A stretch of 64,000 nucleotides of DNA, taken from contig NC_062229.1 in assembly GCF_902686445.1 (NCBI RefSeq), forward strand, positions 4,187,503-4,251,502, read 5' to 3'. The DNA comes from Sciurus carolinensis. Its lineage: Eukaryota; Chordata; Mammalia; Rodentia; Sciuridae. Made by a program: the position numbers and the translations under genes. The stretch's first letter is position 1; each line of letters opens with the position of its first letter. The notes beneath the pieces are model-generated. The model searched no databases. It was not told the DNA's origin and worked only from the letters and a program-made list of their open reading frames with translations. Shown in pieces: positions 1 through 11,783 of this stretch.

Positions 1-1109
1 CAGTCAAGGGGAAGAAGTTAGACAGGGGTGATAGAGATGGGGGTCATTGGGAGCAGTTTCAGGAATGTGAAGAGGGTCCTTCCAGAATTCATTTCTACCT
101 GGGACCTGTAAATGTGACTTAAGGTAAACAGGGCCTGTGGAGGTGTAATCTCATCAAGATGAGGTTATACTAGATCAGCGTGGGCCCCGAATCCAACATA
201 ACTGGTGTTCCTATGAAAAGAGGAAAATCTGACACACACACAAACACCAGGAGATGACCCCGTGGCGATGGAGGCAGAGACTGGATTTACAACACCACAG
301 TCAGGGATGCCAGTTTGCTGGCCACCACCAGAAACTGGGCAGGGCCAGGCAGGACTCTCTTCCCTGAGCCTTCAGACGAGCACAGCTTTGTCGATACCCT
401 GACCCTTGGACTTCTGACCTCAGAACTGAGAGGGTACGGTCTGTGGTACTACGTTCCACACAGCAGCCCTAGCAAATCAGTACCCCCACCTGCCCTTTCT
501 GGTTTTAATACATGTAAAATACTTAGCAGTCCTAGGCACTCAGGAAGGCTCAATGAAGTTCAGCTACTACCATACTTAGGCCTGTTCTAGAAACTTCTGT
601 TCCCTTAGATAAGATAGTGTATGTAAAGGAGCCGTCTGTACTGTAATGTGTAGACAGTGGCTTCTGCTATTATTTGACACTGATTCCTTTGGGAAGCCTT
701 TCCTCACACCCCAAGGTACTGGGGCCTCTGTTGTATGCACCCACCACCTCACCCTACTGCATAAGAGCAGCGATTGCAACAACTTCTTTGCTTACTTGTG
801 ATCATGTCCTTAATGACGTTCCTGCAGCCTGCAGATTCCACAAGAGGGCACCCTGGGTCTCTTTGACACCCCATCCTTACCCTTCAGCCTTAGGTCCGGT
901 TTTAAGTAGCTGCTCCCTAAAGCTTGTTGACTGAATTATCAAACCAGAAGCTCCATCCTAGTTCCCTTTTTAAAAATTCGATGGTAGAATACATTGTGGA
1001 CTTAGATGAATGTCAGGAGTAAGTGCCATTTGAGGCTGACTAGAAGAAGGGATGTGGGCCAGGATGCTAACTCCTGTGTCCCATCTAAAGGCTCCTTTTT
1101 CTTTCCCAG
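1..1109. other. Intron or upstream sequence of the ADGRE gene, no exon recognised
   Basis: I see no EGF-type exon with its six-cysteine spacing in this stretch on either strand. The exon starting at 1110 needs a partner exon ending in phase 1, as EGF exons do. That partner must therefore lie before the window, or be too diverged to see. Open frames here are short and lack splice sites. Confidence 0.5.
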
Positions 1110-1150
1110 GGAACTTGGATGAGGACAAACGCTCATGGGGCAACGTTTGG
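1110..1150 (+). CDS. ADGRE4: ADGRE4 stalk micro-exon between the EGF repeats and the GAIN domain
   Basis: A pyrimidine-rich acceptor ending CTTTCCCAG and a GTGAGT donor bound 41 nt. Read with two leading bases completing a split codon, it encodes [13 protein letters not shown] and ends in phase 0, matching the next exon. The phase-1 entry is what an EGF exon upstream would supply. It is very short and has no diagnostic motif, so the call rests on splice sites and phase. Confidence 0.6.
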
Positions 1151-4100
1151 GTGAGTGGGGTGAAGTCTGGGTTCAGGTCTGTCTTAGCATGTTGTCCTGC
1201 TTGACCCTGCGGAGGGTCCCCATGGCTCTCAGGATGGAAGAGATCTCACGGGGGCAACACTGCCTTCTGTCCCAGGGGCCTCTGGGACATCTGGAGGTGC
1301 TCTTCCTTGTCACAGTGTGGGGAGGTGGCTCCTGGCATCTAGTTGATGGGAACCTAGATAGCAGGGCACCCAGGGGAGCCAAGATCTGTGTAGGCCCAGA
1401 AGTCCTGAAAGACGGAGAAACCCTGCCTTGGTTCACGATGCCTCAGCTGCCCTCCAAGGCCCGTGTCACACATGGAGAGCGTCCCACCCACCTCCTGGCA
1501 GACCAGCAAATGTGGTCGCCTTCTGGACTCGCCCAACCAGATGTAGCATACTGCTGATTTCTTAAGTTTTGGCGAGCGTCTGATGAGCTTTATTTCTTTA
1601 AAAGGAAGATCTGAGGAAAAATACAAGCCAAAAGGATTTTGCAAAAAAAGCAACCCAACTACTTCAGCGTGTGGAAATGTTTATACTGAACAAGAGTTTT
1701 GAGTCTCCAAGCAAGGGTGAAGACACCAGGTTAGATTTAGGTAAGGAATACGAGGGCTACTCTCAGGGGCTTTGGGACCAGGCATAGTGAGTGACTCTGT
1801 CAGCCTCCAGAGTGACGGCTGTCCTCAGGAGCAGGGTGCTTCTTCCAGAACATAAGTCTGAGGGATGAGGGAATGAATTGGCTCTCTGCCTGTCTCCAGC
1901 CTTCCTTGCATGAAAGGGAAAACATGCATAAAAGGGGAACCCTGCCCCCCAAAGCGGGTGCTTCTCCAGGCTTCTGAGCACGAGAGATGAGCTCAGCAAG
2001 GTCACTTACTTGCCGTTTCCAGTCTATGAAGCCAAGAGGTGCAGGGAGAAGACTCTGCTGGAAGCTGGGAACAACACCATGGGCCTCAACTGCACTGGTA
2101 TCTTCAGGGACAGCACAGGAGGTACTGGGGCTGAGGTGCACTCTCCAGACCCCGATTCTGGGCCTGGCCGATGGGTGGGGGGCTCACGAAGCTCTCGGGT
2201 GGCGGGGATCTGCATGGTGGATGAGAAGCTCTCCCTGAGCACCACAGGCAGCCCGGGGAGGGAGTCGCTGGCCTGAGGTCAGGACGGGCCAGGGGGCGCG
2301 CTTCCTTGAAAGGCCCCCGTGGAGCCACGTGTGATTCTGTGGGGCTGTCTGACAAGCTAGCTCCTGGCCGGGGTGCCTGGTTGTTGCCTCAACCACTGTT
2401 TCTTTTGAAAAGTGTTTTATGAACACACTGGGTGACATGGACGCCTCGTTTATCTCTGTCCCACAGGTTGACCACAGTGCTCTGTAAAAGGACCAGATAG
2501 CAGATGCTTTAGGCTTTTAGGGCCAGGAGACCTTTCTCATGACTACTGGGCTCCATCATGGCAGTGCAGAAACAGCCATAGATCCGTCAGTGAAGGGACG
2601 GAATTGTGCCAACAAGTCTTCATCTGCAAAAGCAGGTGGCAGGCTGAACTTGACCCTCAGGCATTTGCCACACGCCTCCTGACCCCTCACCATGGGTCAG
2701 GCAAAGCGCCTGTGTAATGGCAGAGCTTCCTAGTTGTTCTCGGCTTACTGTGCATCTCTCCCACTGCGACGCCGGCTCTCTGGTGGCAGGACTTTGTTCT
2801 GCTCGCCTCTGTATCATAATGCCTGGATACGGTAGAGGCTTAACAGGAATCTGGCGAGCCAGCGGATGAAGGGTGAATACAAAACCCTTCAAAGAGAGAG
2901 ACCTGGTTACCTGCTCATGTACTCGGGAAAGTTTCCTGCCACCTTAGTCTCCGCTCCTCTCTGTGAGCTGGAGGGAGGGGAGGCAAGAGGAGAAAATGAG
3001 TGGTTTTGAACAGTGGAAGTGAACGAGGGTGTAGGAGGAAGTGACTTTGGCCCCAGGTGGGGTGGCCCACGAACATCTGCAGCTGAGGAGGCTCGGTCAC
3101 GCTGCGGAGCATCCTGAACACATCAGATTAAACTGTCTGTTCATGAACAGGGAGACAGAAGAGGAGAGAGGGAGGCAGGACCAGAGAGGGATGGGACGAC
3201 AGGGAAGGAGAGTGAGGGGGCCATCTAGTGGAAGGAGTCACCCCCCACGCCCTTCCATCGAGTTAGATGTCCCAGAGGGAACTTGGGCGATGGGGCTGAG
3301 GCTTCCTTTTCCCACTTTCCCTTCTGAGCACAAGCACCATGCCTCATGACTCTGCTTGTGTGTGTGTGTGTGTGCCTGTGTGTGTACCAGGGATTAAACT
3401 AAGGGCACTAAACACTAAGCCACATCTCCAGCCCATTTTTTAAAATTTTTTCTTTAGAGACCAGGTCTCCCTAAGTTGCTCAGGGCCTCACTAAATTACT
3501 GAGGCTGCCTTTGAACTCTCGATCCTCTTGCCTCAGCCTCCCGAGTGGCTGGGATTACAGTTGTGCACCATTGCACCTGATGTGACTCTGTGTTTGCTGC
3601 CTAAGAGCTCGAGTGTCTTTCTGACCCATCGATGGGCTTGTTTCACACACAAGCCTGTGAAAACATTGTGTGGGCATTATGTGTTATGCATGCCAAACTC
3701 TGCCCCCACACCCCTTGGAGGGCACTGCACGTTCAGTGTAAGGAATCTCCCAGGGCAGGTCTATTGCACATGTACAGCAGACGTCAGGGCTCGGGTCCTG
3801 ACTCCATCTGACTCCCTGACGCCACTTCTCTTCTGTTTTCTCAGACAAGAACACAGTGGCTCTGATCACTTACTGGTCCCTTGGGAATTTCCTGAACGGC
3901 TCCTTCTTCAGTGACCAGAGGGGGAAGCTGGGAGTGGGACTGGACTCCCGTGTCATCAGCGGCACTGTTGGTTTGAAAGACAAGGTCTCCCTGTCTGAAC
4001 CCGTGTTCCTGACTTTCCAACACACTCAGGTGAGCAGAACCTGAAAGATGGGTGCTGGGGAGGACGTGGAGGAAAGGGAGCCCGTGGGCAGTACTGGTGG

Positions 4101-7100
4101 GAAGGTGCAGCAGAACAGCATTGTGGGGCAGGACGGGGAACATGGGAGATGAAACATACAACCACGACGGGGTCCAGTGGTCCACCGCTGGTCCATCCAC
4201 AGAGGGATCAGCTCAGCACCGAGGGACCTCTGCACCCCATGTTCACGGCGGCACTGTTCCCCACAGACAAGACGTAGAAACGAGGAGCGTATGAGTGAAT
4301 ATGCACATCACATGGTGCAGTGCTGTGCAGCCTCAGGAAGGAGGAAGGAAGCGGCAGGCACTGGAGGCAGCGTGCCTTAACCCGGAGCACAGTGTGTTAC
4401 ATAAAATACGGCAGACGCAGGAGGATAGACGCGGCATGATCTCACTGACGTCCGGGATCTAGAAAAAGTCAAATTCACAGGAACTGAGAGTGGGATGGTG
4501 GTCACCGGGGAACGGGGTGGAAAGGGGGATGAGTTGGTCCAAGAGAATGAACTTGAAGTTACAGGGTGAGCAAGGGCTGGCGTTCTCGTGCCTCATCTGG
4601 AGAAACAGAGTGTGGAAACTACAGCTGATGGCCAGGTGCTGTACAGCCGGAATTCCCCAAGAGAGCGGCTCTCCGGCTCTCGCCACAGCACGGACACGTG
4701 AGGGCACGGAGATGCTGATAGCTCCGCTGTGGCGATCCCTTCACGGGGTACATGGATAGCAAAGCACCTTAAATGTACACGATGCTTACTTGTCAATCAC
4801 GTCTCAGTAAAGCTGGAAGAGAAGAGAAGTGCCCAGGCCCCTGGAGAGGTCCGCTGCAGGAAGCCAGGAAGCTAGGGAGGCCCTGGGGCGTGAGCCTTCC
4901 TGAGCAGTGGGCGCTGAGGCAGGGAGAGGAAGGGTCACCTGCTGGAGAGGGAGATGGTGCAGAGCAGGAAGGAGTGTGAAGGAGACTCCCCCTCTCTGTC
5001 CTCTCCCAGGATCTCTCAGCAGTGCCCCGGGGGAAGCAGTTCTTAAGGGTCAATACCTGGGACACTGAGACCCACAGAAGGGGAGGATAAACGTAGAATA
5101 ACCCTGAAGGTGTTTTTCTAATTGACTTTCCGACTTATGGATGAAACTACAAGGCCGAATGACACCAGAAAGAGACCCACGTTCTTCCTCTTCTCTTTCC
5201 AGCCTGTCGGGGAGACAGCCAAGCGTCTCTGTGTCTACTGGGAAGGGTCGAAGGACGGGGGCAGCTGGTCGACCGAGGGCTGCTTCCATGTGAGCAGCAA
5301 CGATTCCCACACCACGTGCCAGTGTTCCCACCTGTCCAGCTTTGCTGTCCTCATGGCTCTGACCCCCAAGGTACCAAGGTTCCAAGTTTCCTTGAGTGGA
5401 AGCTCTGGGCTCACCTGCAGAGCTTAGATAAAGGTTCTAAAGTAAGGAGTCGAGCGGCTTCCACGAGAGGTGATTCTGAGAAGCACCAGGAGAGGCCGGG
5501 GAGAGGACAGAGGGCAATGCAGAGATCACCAGGCCAGTTGTCACCGTGGGTCACCAGTGCTTATTCCCTCTGGGAACCCAGGAGTCAGTGTGCGACACAC
5601 ACCTCGGAGTCATCCGAGTGATGAGGGAGCTGGGGTATTTGTCCACCTGCTGTCTGCGGTGATGTGTTTTCAGCTGTGTCCGGGGCTCTCCGTCCTCGGC
5701 ACTTCTGTAAGCATGGGTGGAGTGAGTGCAAGCCGACGAGGAAAGCCCTGGGCCATTGGGAAGCTGGTGTGGTGGTCTCTCCAGTGTGAGGTCCCGGGGA
5801 ATCTGGGATTGAAAACACCTATTACCCTGCAAAAGAGAGTCACGACCAAACCTACCGGTCACACCAGAAGGCAGGCAAATAACTGTCACCAAAGACACAA
5901 CACAGCTCTCTGGGCTTCCCAACCAAGTCTAGGACGACTCAGGCTGAAAGAAACTTACTTTGCTTCTTCCCCTGGGGCTTTTTAGCTCCCACAGGACAAG
6001 CACTGTGCCGTGTGCCTCGCATGCTGTGCTGTGTGCCGTTTGTTCGGTTGAGTGCCGTCTGAGTGCCAGGCTTGTTCCGGTGAGCATTGAGGGTGCAGCA
6101 CAGAACAAGGCCGGCACCGTGCCCAGCCCGCGCCCTGGAGCCTGCTGCCCAGCGCTGGGCTGTTGGTGAGACCACCAGCCATGTGGGTGACCTGGGTGGT
6201 GTGACTGCAGAACCAGACCCATGGTGCCATTCATGCCACCTGTTTCTTTTTATGTTTGATTTTGGCTACTAGGAAATGGACAGTGACGCACAGGTTTCCT
6301 GTGTTGGACGCCTCGGTGGGGCAGTGCCCATCGGGTGGCTTCGCTTCTCTGTCCGTCCTGTGTGGCAAATGCCCTAACGCTCCCTGTTCTGCAGCTGCAA
6401 CGCCACGTCTTAGGTTGACCGCTTGTTTCAGGGGCTGGACTAGGAAGCCCATCTGACAGTCAGGAAAGTGACAGCAGAGTTGGAGGCTCTAACCTGGCCT
6501 CTTGCGTGGCCCGCAGGAGGACCCGGTGCTGACTCTGATCACCCACGTGGGCCTGGGGCTCTCCCTGATCTGCCTATTCCTGGCAGCTCTCACCTTCCTC
6601 CTGTGCCGGTCCATCCAGAACACCAGTACCAGGCTCCACCTGCAGCTCTCCCTCTGCCTCTTCCTGGCCCACTTCCTCTTCCTCACCGGCATCAACAGAA
6701 CTGAGCCTGAGGTAGGTGATTTAATCAAATGGCCTCCTGGTCGGAGTCAAACCTAGTGTCTGAGCCTAGGAAAAGTGAGTCACAAGCAGCAGTGGTGCTG
6801 GGGAGAAGCAAGTGTTCCTCTCATCTCTCCTCCTGTGTCACTCGGAGACCATCCTTCTGAGAGCCCGGGGAGTAAGGGGGAGTCCAGCTGATGGTGTTAG
6901 ATAGCGGGACATCACCTGCTGTAACTGAACTCCAAGTGTCAGAGACTTAGCACAGTAATTTTTAAAATTTTTGATTCATTGTACACAAATGGGGTGCAAC
7001 TGTCGTTTCTCTGTACATGAAGTAGAGTTGCACCATTTGCATGATCATACATGTACATGTACATAGGGTAATGATGTTTGTCTCATTCTATTACTTTTCC

Positions 7101-10100
7101 TTCCCCCCAGCCCTTCCCCACCCCTCATTTTCCTCTATACAATCCATCCTTCCTCCATTCTTGCCTCCCCACCACCCCCTGTTATGTATTGTCATCCACT
7201 TATTGAAGAAATCATTCGGCTTTTGGTTTTTTGGGATTGGCTTATTTCATTTAGCTTGATATTCTCCAGTTAGAAGGGCATCTAGGTTGGTTCCACGATC
7301 TAGCTCTTGTGAATTGAGCTGCTATACACATTGATGTAGTTGCATCACAGTAGTATGCTGATTTTAAGTCTTTTGGGTATAGGGGATAGCTGGGTCAAAT
7401 GGAGGTTCTATTGCACACTTTCTAAGGAATCTCCATACTGCTTTCCAGGTGGCTGCACCAATTTGCAACCCCACCAGCAATGTATGAGTGTACCTTTTTC
7501 CCCACATCCTTATCAACACCTGTTGTTGCTTGTATTCTTGATAATAGACATTCTAATTGGGGCGAGATAAAATCTTAGGCAGTTTTGATTTGCATTTCTC
7601 TTATTACTAGAGATGTTGAACATTTTTTTCATATATTTGTTGATTGCTTGTAGATCTGTGAAGTGTCTGCTTATTTTCTTAGGTTATTTATTGATTAGGT
7701 TATTTGTATTCTTGGTGTAAAGTGTATTGAGTTCTTTATGGATTCTGGAGATTAGCGCTCTATCTGAAGTGCATGTGGCAAAGATTTTCTCCCACTCTGT
7801 AGGCTCTCTCTTTACATTGTTGATTGTTTCCTTTGCTGAGAAAAAGCTTTGTAGTTTGAATCTATCCCAATTATTGATTCCTGCTTTTATTTCTTGTGCT
7901 TTAGGAGTCATGTTAAGGAAATCTGGTTCTAAGCTGAGATGATGAAGATTTGAACCTGCTTTTTGTTCTATTAGGTGCAGGGTCTCTGGTCTGATTCCAA
8001 GGTCCTTGATCCATTTTGAGTTGAGTTTTGTGCAGGGTGAGAGATAGGGGTTTAGTTTCATTTTGCTGCATATGGATTTCCAGTTTTCCCAGCACCATTT
8101 GTTGGACAGGCTATCTTTTCTCCATTGTATGTTTTTGGCACCTTTGTCTAATGTGAGGTAACTGTATTTTGTGTGTTTGTCTCTGTGTCCTCTATTCTGT
8201 TCCATTGGTCTATCTGTCTATTTTTGTGCCAATACCATGCCATTTTTGTTACAATTTGCTCTGTAGTATAGTTGAAGGTCTGGTATTGTGATACCACCTG
8301 CTTCACTTTTCCTGCTAAGGATTACTTTAGCTATTCTGGGTCTACTATTCTTCCAAATGAATTTCATGATTGCTTTCTCTATTTCTATGAGGTATGTCAT
8401 TGGGATTTTAATTGGAATTGCATTGAATTTGTATAGCACTTTCGGTAGTATGGTCATTTTGACAATATTAATTCTGCCTGTCCAAGCACATAGGAAATCT
8501 TTCCAACTTCTAAGATTTTTCTTTAATTTCTTACTTCAGTGTTCTGTAGTTCTCATCGTAGAGTCTTTCACCTCTTTTGTTAGATTGATTCCCAAGTATT
8601 TTTTTTTTTGAGGCTATTGTGAATGGTATAGTTTTCCTAATTTCTCATTCAGAGAATTCATGACTTATGAATAAAAATGCATTAGAGTTATGAGTATTGA
8701 TTTTATATCCAGTACTTTACTGAATTCATTCATGAGTTCTAGAAGTTTTCTGGTGGAATTGTTGGATCCTCTAAATATATAATCATGTCTTCAGCAAATA
8801 GTGATAATTTGAGTTCTTCTTTTCCTATTCATATTCCTTTAATTTCCTTGGTCTGTCTAATTGCTCTGACTAGAGTTTCAAGGATGATGTTGAATAGAAG
8901 TGGTGAAAGAGGGCATTCCTGCCTTGTTCCAATTCTTAGGGGGAATTAGCACACAGTATTAGTTAATCTTTCCCCATCTATCAGTAGAGGGTGAGTAGAC
9001 AGATTGCAGGATGTCTGTCCACCCTCAGGATGAAGGAGGCTATTATTCGTCCATTCAATTTCTAAGGTCATCCTGTAGTCTCCTATTTTAGCCAATGGGG
9101 AAGGGAAAAAGGCATAACAGAGTCCAAGGGGGAGGTTAATAAGGACCACACCAGGAAGTGCTGCACATCACTTCCTCTCATATTCTATTGGCTGGAGCCC
9201 AGTCATATGGTACCACAAAGGTGCAAAGCATGCAGTCAAGGGAAGCTACTTCCTAGAGACAAATCTGTGCTCTAGAATGAGGGGTGGGGAGCAGCTGAAA
9301 CACTGATGGACAGTGGCTGTGCCTCTCTGATCTCAACTACTCATCCGACTTGCTGCATGACCTTGTTGAAGTGACTTTCCCATTTTATTTATTTAAAGTT
9401 ATTTAAAATTGACAAAGTGGTAGTGACATTTATTGTGCACAACATGTTGTTTTGAAACCTACATTATGGAAAGGTTATGTTAGAGTTTGAATGATTTCAC
9501 CCCGGTTTCCTTTTTGGAAACTGAACCCCAATGCCACAGTGTTAAGGGGGCCTTCCAACACAGCAGAATGACTGTGGTTGACGACGACTGATTGAATATT
9601 TCAAAACTGGTAATAGGATTTCGAGCATTTCCAGCACACGAAATGACAAATGTCTGAGGTGATGGAAATGCCAGTCACCCCGATCTGCTCATTATGCATT
9701 GTGTACATGTATTGAAATGCCACATTGTGCCCATAACTGTACAATCACCATGTGTCAATTCAAAATAGATAAAATAATAATAATAATGATAAATTTAATA
9801 AGAGGGGGCATTGCCCCGTCCATGGACTAATGCTGTTACCACAGAGTGGCTCCTGGTGAAAGGACAAGTTGGTCCCCTCTTGCTCTCTTTGCCCTTCTGC
9901 CGTGGGCAATGCAGCAGAAAGCCCTCACCAGACCTGGGCCCTTGGTCCTTCCAGAGCCTCCAGCCAGTTTCTGTTCGCTGTGGTCATCACTGGGGTCTGC
10001 CATGGCCGCGTGGAATGGGCTGAGGCTGAGCTGAGCAGGGGGACAGGCGCCGCCCTGCTGCTCTGTTCTGGATGTGGGGCTGCTTCTGGGTCATCTCCAA

Positions 10101-11723
10101 GCTGTGGCAGGTGGCTGTTCTCGCAACCACTGTGTTGCCAGCAGCTCTGCTCTGACTTCCCTTTCTGAACTTCCCCTCTGCAGCGGGACCTAGGCGTAGG
10201 GCCAGCAGGGACCCAGCAGTAGGAACATGCAGAAGGCCAGTGCTGGCCTTCTTCCACCATGCTCCCTGGCACCCCGGTCACCATCAGGAAGGACCAGAAC
10301 TACAGGCTCTAGGCTCCTTTTAACTCACAAAGTCTGTGGTCCCCCAACCGGAAGGTTTCAAAGCACCACTTATTTTCCTGGGAAGACTAATGCGGCAGTT
10401 ACGAAGGTACATTGGTGAAGTGGTGGGCATGTCAGTGAACTGAATCCTTCCACGACGCATACACACGGCAGCGCGTCCTGTTACATAGCCCAAGTACACG
10501 TGCTTAGTCGTTTACCACTTAAAAATCAACTTTAAACAAGAAAGAATAATTAGCTTCTGGAGACAGTTTGGGTTCAAATACAGCTTTATTTTTTCCAGCG
10601 GTGTGACCTTGGACAAGATTTGAGGGCTGGGGAGATAGCTCAGTTGGTAAAGTGCTTGCCTTACAAGCACAGGGCCCTGGGTTCAATCCCCAGCACCGCA
10701 AAAAAAAAAAAAAAAAAAAAAAAAAGATTTGAGCTTCTCTGGGCCTCAATTTCCTTATTTGAATAAAGGGAGAATTTGGAAAACGATAGCCTTCAGGCAA
10801 ATCCGGCCTACCCCCTGTTCAGTGATGCTGCTTCTGTTTACACCCAGACACCAGATGCACTTGTTTGCATGTTGTAGAGATGAGCCTGAAAAGCCTAGAA
10901 GGTTCTCCGTGTGGACCTTTAGAAAAGAAGCTGTCAGAGGGTATTTCACAGTGACACGCATTCAGCCCCAGGTGGTGTGATCAGAGCTCACCTGTGGTGC
11001 TAGCTATGACTCTGATAAGTTGTCAAAAGACTGTATCCCAAAGGTCTAAAACCGATATTCCAGGGGAGATGGAGCTAACCCAGTCACCTGGAGGATGCTG
11101 GGCTTGCGTCGTGCTCTGCCGTGCTACCTCTGCCTTGCTGCACAGTCACCCGCCTCGTAATGAATCTACTCATTCACCGATGTTTGTAGGACCCCGTGTG
11201 CCAGGCACCTTGTGGAGCCCGCGTGTGAGGAGGGAGCACAGCCTGGCAGGTGTGAGTCAGGCTGGAGGACCACCACGGTGCGGGGTGATGTGGGGGCCTC
11301 AGCACTCTGCCCCTGTGGGTTTCGAGGAAGCCACCAGTGGGGACAAGGTGACTCAGTGGCAATCAGGTGGATGAGTTCTCCAGGTGTGGAAGACATTGAG
11401 GAAGACGGACAGCTTTTCCCAGTGTCCTTTGCAGTGAGGTTGGGGCATGTGACTTAATGCCACTGATGGAAATAAGATATTAAGACCCTGTTCTTTTTTT
11501 TTTCCCCCTTTGGGATTGAACCCAGGTCTGTAGTACCAATAAGCTGCATCCCCGGCCCTTTTTTATTTTAAATTTTGAGACAGGGTCTTGCTAAAGGGCT
11601 GAAGCTAGTCTTAAACTTGTGATCCTCCTGCCTCAGCTGCTGGGATTACAGGTTTGTGCCACTATGCCCTGTGAGTACCCTGCTCTTTAAAAGCACATTC
11701 TGTAGTGTAAAAGGGAGGGTGGA

Positions 11724-11783
<60 letters not shown>

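Noticed and set aside
985..1017. VDLDECQE-like translation resembling the start of a calcium-binding EGF repeat
   Set aside because: It is followed at once by a stop, has no usable acceptor, and shows no later EGF cysteines. Probably chance.
1730..1735. Alternative donor GTTAGA for the 1605 exon
   Set aside because: It gives phase 2, which would put a stop at the beginning of the next exon. The GTAAGG at 1741 restores the frame.
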